Shown one piece after another: positions 1 to 8,735 of a stretch of DNA of 60,145 bases. Below the pieces are notes generated by a model that made no database searches, was not told where the DNA came from, and saw nothing but the letters and a program-made list of their open reading frames with translations. The stretch comes from Planctomycetota bacterium (GTDB lineage Bacteria > Planctomycetota > Phycisphaerae > Phycisphaerales > UBA1924), in contig RFGH01000221.1 in the NCBI GenBank assembly GCA_003696675.1, positions 1 through 60,145 on the forward strand, given 5' to 3'. The position numbers were made by a program, and so were the translations under genes. The first letter of the stretch is position 1. The number at the start of each line of letters is the position of its first letter.

Positions 1-72
1 GTCTACCTCAGTGTTGGCGGGGTTCCGAGCGGATGGGCATGAAATGCGTGTTCCGGTGGGGTTGGGGCCGGC

Positions 73-1152
73 TTAGCCGAGGACTCCGGCGGGGGTGCTG
101 GTGCCGAGGGACTTCTTGATGGCTTCGACGATGCGTTCGGCGGTGCGGACATTGACGAAGCCGGCGGTGGCGTCGATGGCGGGCTGTGTGCCGGTGCGGA
201 CGGCGTCGAGGAAGGCTTCGATCTCCTTGACGATGGGTTCGCCGGCGTCGATTTCGAGCGGCTCGATGTTGACCAGCTCGGTCCAGTCGAGGTCGGTGAG
301 GTCCTTGCCCTGCTTGAGTTGCTCACGGACCTCACGCATCTGGAGTTCGTTGGCGGTGCGTCGGATCATGGTGCCGGTCTTGGCGGCGTAGTCGATTTTG
401 ATGTAGCCGTTCTCGCCGGTGATGCGGGTGACGCGTTCGGTCTTGAGGGCGAGGCGGGAGGCGGTGATGTTGGCCACGCACTGGCCGCCGCCGGCGTCCT
501 CGGGGAGGTTCCAGAGGAGTCGAGCGTTGCAGAGGTCTTCGAACTCGGAGATCACGGCGACGCCGGAGGCCTGGATCTCGTCGGGCTCGCGGCCGTCCAT
601 GAGCATGAGGACGACATCGAGGTCGTGGATCATCATGTCCATGACGACGCCGATGTCGATGGAGCGGAAGGTCATGGGGGAGACGCGGTGAACCTCCATG
701 AAGCGGGGGGTGATGGGCTCGCCGGTGGTCTCGGTGGCTCGCTGCATGGCCCGCATGATGGGGTTGAAGCGTTCGATGTGGCCGACCATGAGGCAGGCGC
801 CGGTCTGCTCGGCGAGGGTCTTGATTTTGTTGGCTTCCTCGGCGGAGGGGGCGAGGGGTTTTTCGATGAGGCAGGCGACGCCGGCGGTGAGGAAGGGCTG
901 GGCGGACTTGTAGTGGTAGGTGGTGGGGACGGCGATGGAGACGGCGTCGACGCCGGCGTCGAGCAGTTCCTGCTCGGTGGCGAAGGCGCGGGTGTTGTGC
1001 TGCTCGGCGATGCGGGCGGCGGTCTCTGGGTTGGCGTCGACGACGCCGACGAGTTCGACGCCCTCCATCTGGGCGTAGACGCGGGCGTGATGGCGGCCCA
1101 TTCGTCCGACGCCGACGGCTCCGCAGCGCAGGGGGCGGTCAGAAGTCGTCAT
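73..1152 (-). CDS. Gfo/Idh/MocA family NAD(P)-dependent oxidoreductase
   Basis: This 359-residue protein has the two-domain plan of the Gfo/Idh/MocA family, which oxidises or reduces sugars, inositols and related compounds with NAD(P). A Rossmann nucleotide-binding motif GxGxxG is seen at residues 14-19, and the family EKP motif, whose lysine is catalytic in relatives, is at 97-99. A histidine-containing HDLD stretch follows in the C-terminal half. The start fits the beginning of the Rossmann fold, so no leader is present and the enzyme should be cytoplasmic. It lies 44 bases downstream of trxA on the same strand and may be cotranscribed with it. The substrate cannot be predicted from the sequence. 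Confidence 0.9.
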   Translation of the reverse strand: MTTSDRPLRCGAVGVGRMGRHHARVYAQMEGVELVGVVDANPETAARIAEQHNTRAFATEQELLDAGVDAVSIAVPTTYHYKSAQPFLTAGVACLIEKPLAPSAEEANKIKTLAEQTGACLMVGHIERFNPIMRAMQRATETTGEPITPRFMEVHRVSPMTFRSIDIGVVMDMMIHDLDVVLMLMDGREPDEIQASGVAVISEFEDLCNARLLWNLPEDAGGGQCVANITASRLALKTERVTRITGENGYIKIDYAAKTGTMIRRTANELQMREVREQLKQGKDLTDLDWTELVNIEPLEIDAGEPIVKEIEAFLDAVRTGTQPAIDATAGFVNVRTAERIVEAIKKSLGTSTPAGVLG

Positions 1153-1196
1153 GCGGTGGTCCCTCCCGGACGGACTGGGGGTGGGGTGATGGTGGA

Positions 1197-1523
1197 TCAG
1201 GCGAGTTCTTCGAGGGCGGCGGCGAGGTCTTCTTTTTTCGTGAGCCCGACGAACTTCTTGGCGGGCTTGCCGTCCTTGAAGATGATGACGGTGGGGATGG
1301 CCGAGATGCCGAACTTCATGGCGATGTCCTGGTTGGCGTCGATATCGACCTTGCCGACGGTGGCGCGTCCTTCAAACTGGTCGGCGATCTCGTCGATGGT
1401 GGGTGCGAGGATTTTGCACGGCATGCACCACTCGGCCCAGAAATCGACGAGGACGGGCTGGGCGGAGGCGAGGGCCTCATCGAACGAGCCGGCGTTGAAC
1501 TCTCTGACATTGGCTGCGGGCAT
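1197..1523 (-). CDS. trxA: Thioredoxin
   Basis: A 108-residue protein of the normal length for a bacterial thioredoxin. The redox motif is WCMPCK (residues 32-37), with proline replacing the usual glycine of WCGPC. The cis-proline loop IPT is at 76-78. It reduces protein disulfides in the cytoplasm and normally receives electrons from thioredoxin reductase, which is not in this window. There is no signal peptide. The CMPC variant occurs in several thioredoxin-like proteins and may shift the redox potential; that is inference. Confidence 0.93.
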   Translation of the reverse strand: MPAANVREFNAGSFDEALASAQPVLVDFWAEWCMPCKILAPTIDEIADQFEGRATVGKVDIDANQDIAMKFGISAIPTVIIFKDGKPAKKFVGLTKKEDLAAALEELA

Positions 1524-1627
1524 GACGGGCTTCCTTTCGCGTCTGCGTCTGATGGGGGCGGGCGTGTGGAGCCCGGGTGGGATGGTAGGGGGGCGGGGCG
1601 TGCTTGGGGGACGGCTCGCGGGCTGGT

Positions 1628-1944
1628 ATGATGGGCGAAATGGGCCAAGATCTTCCCATCCAGGTTTCGGAGCAGGGCGTGGACGCGTTCTGCCGGCGCA
1701 CGGGGTGGCCCGGCTGAGCCTGTTCGGCTTGGTGCTGCGGGCGGACTTCGGGCCGTCTAGCGACGTCGATGTCCCGGTGGAGTTCCGGGCGGGGCGGGTG
1801 CCGGGTTTGGCTTTTTTCCGGATGCAGGACGAGCTGTCCGAGTTGTTCGGGCGTCGGGTGGATCTGCATACGCCGGCGAGCCTGGGGCCACTGATCCGCG
1901 ACGAGGTCCTATCCGAGGCGAGAGTGATCCATGTCGCGGCATGA
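1628..1944 (+). pseudogene. MNT-type nucleotidyltransferase antitoxin, frameshifted
   Basis: The first frame, from ATG 1628 (or 1640), encodes a start typical of MNT antitoxins and stops early. The frame one base back continues from about 1701 as HGVARLSLFG, then LRADFG, SDVDVPVEF and FGRRVDLHTP, the rest of a minimal nucleotidyltransferase domain. Adding one C near 1699-1700 joins the two halves into about 106 residues. The active-site GSxxR motif reads GLVLR, so the key serine is leucine, which suggests decay even apart from the frameshift. It overlaps the HepT-like gene by 14 bases, the usual antitoxin-toxin arrangement. A sequencing error could explain the frameshift but not the altered motif. 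Confidence 0.8.
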
Positions 1945-2271
1945 CGACGGCGTGCGCGTCCGGCACATGCTGGATCATGCGCGAGAGGCGGTCGAGATCT
2001 GCGCGACGCGGACGCGGGCGGATCTGGATTCGGATCGCCTGTTCAATCTCGCGCTGGTGCGGCTGATCGAGATCGTCGGCGAGGCGGGCACGAAGATCTC
2101 GATCGGGCTGCGCGAGCGGCATCCCGATGTGCATGGCGAGAGATCATCGCGATGCGGAATCGGATCATCCACGGCGATGACGCGGTGGACTTTGACATCC
2201 TTTGGGCTGTTGTCACAGTGGATCTGCCGCCGCTTGTGACTCAGTTGGAAGCGATCCTCGCCGAGCTCTGA
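1931..2271 (+). pseudogene. HepT/HEPN (DUF86) toxin, frameshifted
   Basis: From ATG 1931 the protein matches the HepT fold: RHMLDHAREA, then LALVRLIEIVGEA, then the RHPDV loop. At about 2132 the frame is lost. One base back it continues WREIIAMRNRIIHGDD and ends at TGA 2269-2271. MRNRIIH supplies the RxxxxH motif of HEPN ribonucleases. Restoring one C (GTGCCATGG instead of GTGCATGG) would give one product of about 113 residues. The usual HGY tyrosine, which MNT partners AMPylate in characterised pairs, is replaced by aspartate (HGDD). The stop codon abuts the convergent folP stop codon. Confidence 0.8.
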
Positions 2272-3159
2272 TCATGGGCCGCTTTGGAGCGCCGCCCAGG
2301 CCGCGTCGAGGGCCTGGCGGTGTGGGGCGGTGTCGTGGACGCGGAAGACGCGGGCGCCGGCCTGGAGGTGCAGCACGGACAGGGCCAGCGTGCCCGGCAG
2401 GCGTTCGTCGGGGATGGAGTCCCGGTGGAGCGAGACGCGGCCGACGAAGCTTTTGCGGCTGAGGGCGCTCATCACCGGGCGGGCGAGGGCCAGCAGGGCG
2501 GGGGTGTGGCGGATCAGTTCGAGGTTCTGTTCGACGGACTTGCCGAAGCCCAGGCCGGGGTCGAGCAGGACGGCGTCGCGTGGGACGCCGGCGGCGACGG
2601 CGGCGTCGAGTCGAGCGGCGAGGTGGGTCACGACCTCGGCGACCACGCCGCGGGGGTAGTCCGGTGGGGTGTCGTAGCGATCGGAGAAGCGGTCGGCGTC
2701 GGGTGGGGCGAGCCGGTGCATCAGGACGATGCCGCACGGGCGTTCGGCGGCCAGAGCGAGCATGCCGTCGTCCTCGGTGCCGGCGGAGATGTCGTTGATG
2801 GCGTCGGCCCCCGATTCGAGGGCGTCCCGGGCGACGGGTGCGAGGGTGGTGTCGACCGTGATGGGTAGGGTCACTCCGGCGGCGCGGATGGCGTCGATGG
2901 CCGGCAGCAGGCGGCGGCGTTGTTCGTTGGCGTCGACGCGCTGTGCGCCCGGGCGGGTGGATTCGGCGCCGAGATCCAACCCGTCGGCGCCCTCATCGGC
3001 GGCGCGCCGGGCGGCGTCCGCGGCGTGGGCGGGGGTGGGCAGTCGTCCGCCATCGGCGAATGAATCGGGGGTGAGGTTGAGGATGGCAAAGATACACGGA
3101 CGGTCCAGGCGGACCGTCCGTGCGGGGTTGAGCATCCATGTGGTGGCGGCGTGTGTCAC
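2272..3159 (-). CDS. folP: Dihydropteroate synthase
   Basis: Joins 6-hydroxymethyl-7,8-dihydropterin diphosphate with p-aminobenzoate in folate synthesis; this is the sulfonamide target enzyme. The 295-residue protein shows NLTPDSF (28-34), the ESTRPG loop (66-71), DPGLGFGKS (200-208) and the SRKSFVG phosphate-binding motif (234-240), in the normal TIM-barrel order. Length and start agree with the family. It is convergent with the toxin-antitoxin remnant, and the two stop codons are adjacent. It lies 15 bases downstream of the secreted protein gene on the same strand. Confidence 0.95.
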   Translation of the reverse strand: MTHAATTWMLNPARTVRLDRPCIFAILNLTPDSFADGGRLPTPAHAADAARRAADEGADGLDLGAESTRPGAQRVDANEQRRRLLPAIDAIRAAGVTLPITVDTTLAPVARDALESGADAINDISAGTEDDGMLALAAERPCGIVLMHRLAPPDADRFSDRYDTPPDYPRGVVAEVVTHLAARLDAAVAAGVPRDAVLLDPGLGFGKSVEQNLELIRHTPALLALARPVMSALSRKSFVGRVSLHRDSIPDERLPGTLALSVLHLQAGARVFRVHDTAPHRQALDAAWAALQSGP

Positions 3160-3174
3160 GGCCGCGGACTGTAG

Positions 3175-4923
3175 TTAGAAGTCGAAAGCGTCGTTGTCGT
3201 CGCCTCCGTTCATGGTGTCCTCGGGGATCATGGTCATGATCTTCTGGAGCGTGGCGTTGGGAATGCGGGCGCGTCCGACGAAGCCGCCGTCGTCGAAGGT
3301 CATGGCCAGGCCGATGGGGTCGAGCGCGTCGATCGGCTCGAACTCCGGGATGGCACCGAACATCATCATCATGGGCCCGATGGCGTTGAGGATTTCATCG
3401 ACACCGATGTAGATCTCGGCGGCGCGGTCGGCGGGCAGGGCGGCGGCGACGCGGGCCAGCCCGGTGTTGGTGTTCAGGCCGTTGCCCTGCTTGGCGGCGG
3501 CGATGGCCCGCTTGGTCAGCTCCGGGCCCTGGGTGAGGGTCTGGACGACGCCGCCCTCGACCTCGCCGAGGTAGCCGGCCGGGCCGCCGGTGGGCCCGAA
3601 CATCATCTGCATCATCATGGTGGGATCGATGGGCATCGCGCCCATGCCCTGCATGGCGCTTGGGTCGACCTTGAAGGTGACGCCGTAGGAGGTGAGCGCG
3701 ACACCGTCGATGGTGACCGCGTCAGGGGAGACGCTGGTCTCGACGGTGACGCCCTCGTTGGACTTGCCGTTGGTCTCGTTCATCAGCGTCATCATCGCCT
3801 GGCGGTAGGCGCCGGGCTTGTCGGTGCTGATGTACTGGGTGGTGTTGGCGAAGAGCCCGCCGCCCATGAGCCCTGGGGTGGAGCCCATCACGAACGCGAC
3901 GCCGTTGGTCAGCTCGGTGAGGTCCTTGAGGGACATCTGACCGAAGCCCATGCCCATCTGGTTGCGCATTTCGGCGGGGAGGTTGGCGGTCATGGCATGG
4001 ACCGCCTGGGCGATCTGCTTGACGCCTGGCGAGGAGGTATCGAGCGACATGGCGAACATGTAGGGGCCGGCGGGCAGGTGGCTGATCAGGCCCTCGGTCT
4101 TGCCACCCTTGGCGAACTTGGCCGCGGACGCGGAACCCTCTGTGAAGTTCATGGCCATGTCGTAGGACATGCCGTTGTCATCGACGGTAAGCCCGAAGGC
4201 GCCGGCGGCCAGATCGTTCAGCCCGGTGGTGATGACGCTGAGGAAGGTGTTGTAGCCGACGGCTGCCTGCTCGCCGCCCATGATGCCGATCATTGCCCCC
4301 TGTTCCTTCATGCCGTCGATGACGGCATCGAGGTAGGGACGCATGGAGTCGGCGTTCATGAGGATCGCGACCTCGGACCCGTCGAGGACGCGGTTGCCCG
4401 CGCCGCCGAGACGGGACGCGTGGGCCTTCATCTTGCCCTTAGTCGCGTCAAAGGCGCGGACAGCGTCGGCATCGTTGGAGAGCGCGGCCAGACCGGCGCC
4501 GAGATCACGGGCGAAGACCTGCTGATCGGGGAAGGGCATCTCGACCAGCCCGTCGACAGGCTCGCGGCCCTGGGTGAAGGCGGCGAAATCGTTGACCGGC
4601 AGGAGCACCACGCCGGTGGGTTCGGTGCCCGCGTTAGGATCGTCGGGAAGATCGACGACGATCACGGCCGAGCCGTCGAGGTTCATGCCAGGCATGCCGC
4701 GGACCATGGCGGCCGCGAACATCAGCTCGGGGCTGGCCTTGTCGCCCAGGAGGCGGTTGATCTGATCGAGGTCGGAAAGGAAATCGGCGATCTTGCCGAT
4801 CGAGACGACAACATCGGCTTCGGTCGGGACGCGGTCCAGGGCGTCGGGAGCTCCGGCGTGGGCCGCGAGGCCGGCGGCGGAAAGGGTAAGAAGGGACAGA
4901 ATGGTCTTGCTGCGGGCCCGCAT
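3175..4923 (-). CDS. Exported protein of unknown function (582 aa)
   Basis: I do not recognise a named family. The N-terminus is a clear Sec signal peptide (basic MRARSK, hydrophobic ILSLLTLSAAGLA, likely cleavage after AHA). The mature protein is rich in Met, Gly and Asp. It begins with DALDRVPTEADVVVSIGKI, a style common in planctomycete periplasmic proteins related to DUF3352. There are no transmembrane segments after the leader and no obvious catalytic motif. It may share a transcript with folP downstream. A shine-like GGAGGA precedes the ATG. Confidence 0.8.
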   Translation of the reverse strand: MRARSKTILSLLTLSAAGLAAHAGAPDALDRVPTEADVVVSIGKIADFLSDLDQINRLLGDKASPELMFAAAMVRGMPGMNLDGSAVIVVDLPDDPNAGTEPTGVVLLPVNDFAAFTQGREPVDGLVEMPFPDQQVFARDLGAGLAALSNDADAVRAFDATKGKMKAHASRLGGAGNRVLDGSEVAILMNADSMRPYLDAVIDGMKEQGAMIGIMGGEQAAVGYNTFLSVITTGLNDLAAGAFGLTVDDNGMSYDMAMNFTEGSASAAKFAKGGKTEGLISHLPAGPYMFAMSLDTSSPGVKQIAQAVHAMTANLPAEMRNQMGMGFGQMSLKDLTELTNGVAFVMGSTPGLMGGGLFANTTQYISTDKPGAYRQAMMTLMNETNGKSNEGVTVETSVSPDAVTIDGVALTSYGVTFKVDPSAMQGMGAMPIDPTMMMQMMFGPTGGPAGYLGEVEGGVVQTLTQGPELTKRAIAAAKQGNGLNTNTGLARVAAALPADRAAEIYIGVDEILNAIGPMMMMFGAIPEFEPIDALDPIGLAMTFDDGGFVGRARIPNATLQKIMTMIPEDTMNGGDDNDAFDF

Positions 4924-5022
4924 GGCTCCTCCTTGGTGACTGGTCGGATCGATTGGGGTGTCTCCCCCCGTGGGCTGATCCTATCTCTCCAGTTGAACGC
5001 TTGGTGATTTCAGTGGTTGCAG

Positions 5023-5045
5023 AAAAAACCCCGCTCGGGGCGGGG
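5023..5045 (-). terminator. Rho-independent terminator after ftsK
   Basis: Read on the minus strand, CCCCGC, a five-base loop and GCGGGG are followed by six T. It lies 39 bases past the ftsK stop codon, between ftsK and the start of the exported-protein gene. Confidence 0.85.
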
Positions 5046-5083
5046 CTGGGTGGGAAGTTCGGGATGGGATCGGGGCCTTTGGC

Positions 5084-8000
5084 TCAGGCGGCCGAGCCGT
5101 TGCGTGGCTTCGGAGCGACCTTGGGCTGGTCGGATTCGGGCTCGTCCTCTTCGTCGGCCTCATCTTCGAGGTCGTACTCGGCGAGTTCGTCGGGGTCGAT
5201 GGGGTTTCCGTCCTCGTCGACATACTCGTACTCGACCTCTTCGTCATCTTCCTCGGGCTCATCCTCTTCCGTCTCGGCGTCGTACTCCGCCTCTTCGTTT
5301 TCCTCCTCGGACTCGTCCTGCTCATCGACGAGCTCGGATTCTTCTTCTTCTTCTTCTTCTTCTTCTTCTTCGAGCGCGTCTTCCTCTTCGGCTTCGGCGT
5401 GCTCGTCATCCTCGTCCTGTTCGTACTCATCGAGATCCTCGTCGGCGATCAGAGGCTCGTCTTCCACCTCGTCGGAGATCTCGGCACGCTTCGCGTGCAC
5501 TTCGACCGCTGGCTCGTCGTCCGTGTCGAAGGGGGGGGCCTCATCCTCCGCGGCGGCGGCATCTTCCTCCGACAGGTCGAACATCAGTTCCTGGTCGGGG
5601 TCCTCGGGATCGCGGAGGGTGATGCCCCGGCGCTTGGCTTCTTCGGCGGCCATGCGCTGGATTTCGTGCCACTCCTCGATGGAGATCAGGACCTCGCGGG
5701 CGACCGATCCCTTGTGCTCACCGATGATGCCCGCGATACCCATCAGGTCGATCAGGCGGCTGGCTCGGGTGTAGCCGATGGCCAAGCGGCGTTGCAGCAG
5801 CGACACCGAGCCGCGCCCGGTCTCGAGCACGATCTCGACGGCGCGATCGAACATGGGGTCTTCCTGGGCGGCCGCGAGGGACGCCGAGGAGTTGTTCTGG
5901 CTGGCGAGGATGCGTTCCTCATCGGAGCCGGTCGGGCCGCGCATCTGCATGAGCGACCGCTCGAACGAGGGGGCGGCGACCTCTTTGAGGTGGCGGACCA
6001 CCCTGCGAATCTCTTTGTCGTCCACCAGCGTACCCTGGCAGCGGTCGAGCTTGTGGCTCGAGGGCGAGAGGAACAGCATGTCGCCTTGGCCCAGCAGCAG
6101 CTCCCCGCCCTTCTGGTCCAGCACGATCCGTGAGTCCATGCCCGATGCGACCTTGAAAGCGATGCGGCAGGGCATGTTGGACTTGATCAGGCCCGTGACC
6201 ACATTGGCCTGCGGGCGCTGGGTGGCGAGGATCAGGTGGATGCCCACGGCACGCGCCTTCTGGGCGATACGGATAATCGCCCCCTCGACCTCCTTGTTGG
6301 TCATCATCAAGTCGGCCAGCTCGTCGATGATGAAGACCATGTAGGGCAGCTTGCGGGGGATGCGGGCGGCCTCCTCGTCGGTCTTGCAGTTGAACGCGGC
6401 CTTGATCTCCTCCCAATCCATCTCGTTATAGCTGGCGATGTCACGGCAGCCGGCCTCCGCGAGCAGTTCGTACCGCTCGTCCATCTTCGTGACCGCCCAC
6501 TCGAGGATGGCTGCAGCCTTGGACATCTCGGTCACGACCGGGCACATGAGGTGGGGAATGTCTTTGAACTGGCTCATCTCGACCATCTTGGGGTCGACCA
6601 GCACGAGCTTCAGCTCGTTGGGCTTCTTCGTGTAGAGGAAGCTCATGATGATGGTGTTCATGCATACCGACTTGCCCGAGCCGGTCGTGCCCGCGATGAG
6701 CATGTGGGGCATCTTGGTCAGATCCGCGATCAGCGGCTCGCCGCCGGCGTCCTTGCCGAGGAACATCGGCAGCTTCATTTTGCTGAAGCGTTCGCGGTTG
6801 GACATCAGTTCCTTCAGACGCACCCGCTCCTTGGTCGGGTTGGGAACCTCGATGCCCACGGTGTCGCGTCCTTCCATGTTGGAGACGATGCGGATGTTGA
6901 CCGCTTTGAGCGAGCGGGCGAGATCGCTCGATATCGCGGTGAGCTGAGCGACCTTGGTGCCCGGAGCGAGCCGGATGTGATACAAGGTGATGGCCGGTCC
7001 CGACTCGATGTCGACGACCTCGCCGTCGATGCGATATTGGCGCATGGCGGCTTCGAGGTTCTCGGCCTGCTCGCGGACCAGTGTTTCGAGTTTGGCATTG
7101 AAGCCTTCCTCGGGCTCCTCAAGAAGATCAAGAGTCGGGAACTTGTAGCCTTCAAGGCTCTGGGCGTTCTGAAACTCGGACAGGTCGGCATCGGTCGCCA
7201 CGCTTTTGTTCGCCTGGCCGAATCGCACCGGCAGTGCCTGAATTTTCGCGCGGAGTTTGTCGCGATCGAACACCTGCGGCGCTCCGGGAATCTCCGAGTC
7301 GTCCTCCTCTTCCTCTTGTTCGGCGTTCTCGGGTTCGTCGCGGTCGTCCTCGTATTCGGCCGCGGCGTCTTCGAGTTTCTCTAGTTCTTCGTCATCGATC
7401 GGCTTGGGCACCGGACGCACGACGCGCTTGGGCTTGGCGGTTCTCTCAGCCCTGTCCGGCTTGACCTCGATGATCTCGTCATCGAGGTCATTGGGACGGA
7501 TGCGTACAACGCGGGCCCGACGCAGCAAGGACCGCAGTCCGGCGAGCAGGCCACCGGACGCGGCCCGCGAGGACTCGCTGGCGCGATCGATGGCCGAGTT
7601 GGCCTTCACCGCCGCCGCCGCGACCGAGCCCGCCGCGGCCGCGGAGACCTTGGCCGCCGGCACGATGGCTTTCCAGAGCATGATCGGCAGGGCGAGAACC
7701 AGCCGGTCGCAGGCGACAATCGCGCCGACCAGCAGCAGCAGCACCGACCACACCAAGGTTCCCACCACGGCGAAACGCGGCAGCATCTCCGCGCCGCTCA
7801 CCAGCCCGACAACGCCGCCCACCAGCCCGGGCAGCGGGCCGGCGGAAGGAAAGAGCACCGCGAGGATGGTCGCCGTCGCCGCCGTCAGGATCGCGACGCC
7901 GATTGTTCTGACGAACGGCTGGGCCACGGGCTTGCGCAGCGCTCGCCGAACGATCGCCACCCCGGCGAAGATCATCGGGACCGCCACGGCCAGCCCCAGG

Positions 8001-8260
8001 GTCCGCAGCAGGTGATACGACACGGTCGCCCCGATCGGACCGGTGAGATTGGTCACCTCTGCGTTGCCCGGCCACACCGCGTGGCTGGGTGGGTCGGCGG
8101 GATCGAATGTGAGCAATCCGGCCGCGAGGAACAGCCACACCGCCCCGAGCGCCAGCCAGCCCAGCCGAGCGAGGAGAACCACCCCCTCGGGCGGCGGCAC
8201 GGATTCCTCGCGGACGCGGTAGGGGCGGGTGCTGGATCGGGCTTTGACAGAGTTGGCCAT
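5084..8260 (-). CDS. ftsK: DNA translocase FtsK/SpoIIIE
   Basis: Septum-linked ATPase that pumps DNA and aligns the dif sites for XerCD. Starting at ATG 8260 the protein has 1058 residues; an in-frame upstream start at 8419 adds 53 residues unlike the family and is not preferred. About four transmembrane segments lie within residues 30-200, followed by an acidic linker (about 285-325), the alpha/beta motor with Walker A GTTGSGKS (524-531) and Walker B FIIDEL (643-648), and the winged-helix gamma domain (about 800-860) that reads KOPS. After gamma comes an unusual tail of about 170 residues dominated by Glu and Asp, including eleven consecutive Glu. Most FtsK proteins end at gamma. The tail is in frame and the gene is otherwise intact. 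Confidence 0.96.
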   Translation of the reverse strand: MANSVKARSSTRPYRVREESVPPPEGVVLLARLGWLALGAVWLFLAAGLLTFDPADPPSHAVWPGNAEVTNLTGPIGATVSYHLLRTLGLAVAVPMIFAGVAIVRRALRKPVAQPFVRTIGVAILTAATATILAVLFPSAGPLPGLVGGVVGLVSGAEMLPRFAVVGTLVWSVLLLLVGAIVACDRLVLALPIMLWKAIVPAAKVSAAAAGSVAAAAVKANSAIDRASESSRAASGGLLAGLRSLLRRARVVRIRPNDLDDEIIEVKPDRAERTAKPKRVVRPVPKPIDDEELEKLEDAAAEYEDDRDEPENAEQEEEEDDSEIPGAPQVFDRDKLRAKIQALPVRFGQANKSVATDADLSEFQNAQSLEGYKFPTLDLLEEPEEGFNAKLETLVREQAENLEAAMRQYRIDGEVVDIESGPAITLYHIRLAPGTKVAQLTAISSDLARSLKAVNIRIVSNMEGRDTVGIEVPNPTKERVRLKELMSNRERFSKMKLPMFLGKDAGGEPLIADLTKMPHMLIAGTTGSGKSVCMNTIIMSFLYTKKPNELKLVLVDPKMVEMSQFKDIPHLMCPVVTEMSKAAAILEWAVTKMDERYELLAEAGCRDIASYNEMDWEEIKAAFNCKTDEEAARIPRKLPYMVFIIDELADLMMTNKEVEGAIIRIAQKARAVGIHLILATQRPQANVVTGLIKSNMPCRIAFKVASGMDSRIVLDQKGGELLLGQGDMLFLSPSSHKLDRCQGTLVDDKEIRRVVRHLKEVAAPSFERSLMQMRGPTGSDEERILASQNNSSASLAAAQEDPMFDRAVEIVLETGRGSVSLLQRRLAIGYTRASRLIDLMGIAGIIGEHKGSVAREVLISIEEWHEIQRMAAEEAKRRGITLRDPEDPDQELMFDLSEEDAAAAEDEAPPFDTDDEPAVEVHAKRAEISDEVEDEPLIADEDLDEYEQDEDDEHAEAEEEDALEEEEEEEEEEESELVDEQDESEEENEEAEYDAETEEDEPEEDDEEVEYEYVDEDGNPIDPDELAEYDLEDEADEEDEPESDQPKVAPKPRNGSAA
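5339..5371. repeat. (TTC)11 microsatellite coding poly-Glu in ftsK
   Basis: Eleven perfect TTC units on the plus strand, which are GAA codons on the ftsK strand, encode eleven consecutive glutamates. Slippage here would change tail length by whole residues without breaking the frame. Confidence 0.95.
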
Positions 8261-8261
8261 A

Positions 8262-8657
8262 GCCCGCGATATCGGCGTTGGACCTGAGATTTGCCCAGAT
8301 TCCACCGCCTTCGATGCTGGCCCGTTCATACCCCAGATCCGGGGCGAACAAAGACCGCCGACTCCCCTTGAGAACGCCGGCGTCCGTCTCCTGACCGTTG
8401 AAGATGCCCAGCCCGGCAAAGTCGAACTCCACCAAGCCGCTGTCTGCGATGCGGCCCGTGTCGGAGCCGATCACGAGGAACGCCGCGTTGACTGGGTCGT
8501 CGCCCTCGGAGCCGGCGTCCCGGATGTCCCGCCGTACTGGTCGGGCGGCGGCAGGCAAGGCATGGTCCTCGTCTCTGTCAACGATCGCTTCGTAGTTCGT
8601 GCACACCCCGCCGGTGCATTCGCCTCTCAGGGCGATTCCAGAAACTGTTGTGCCCAC
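8262..8657 (-). pseudogene. Coding remnant upstream of ftsK, no known family
   Basis: This gap before ftsK shows clear coding periodicity. Between about 8400 and 8520 nearly every third base (the wobble position for this minus frame) is G or C. Read from GTG 8657 it gives a plausible globular protein with segments such as GGVCTNYEAIVDRDEDH and GLVEFDFAGLGIFNG. The frame has no stop of its own before running into ftsK. I interpret it as the truncated remains of a gene cut by a rearrangement, but a short gene overlapping the ftsK start is possible. No homologous family is recognised. Confidence 0.45.
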
Positions 8658-8735
8658 CCCACGGACCCCTTTGTGCGGTCAGCAGCCCCGTCTGGCCGAT
8701 TCCCCAACGCACACCCCGTGCGCGAGGGAGGCCCC

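Noticed and set aside
319-1944. A long plus-strand open frame over the oxidoreductase and thioredoxin genes
   Set aside because: It is antisense to two clear genes and rich in Gly, Val and Asp as expected of a shadow frame. Only its last 250 bases are real, as part of the MNT remnant.
4953-5774. A serine-rich plus-strand frame
   Set aside because: It is the complement of the Glu/Asp-rich FtsK tail and poly-GAA repeat.
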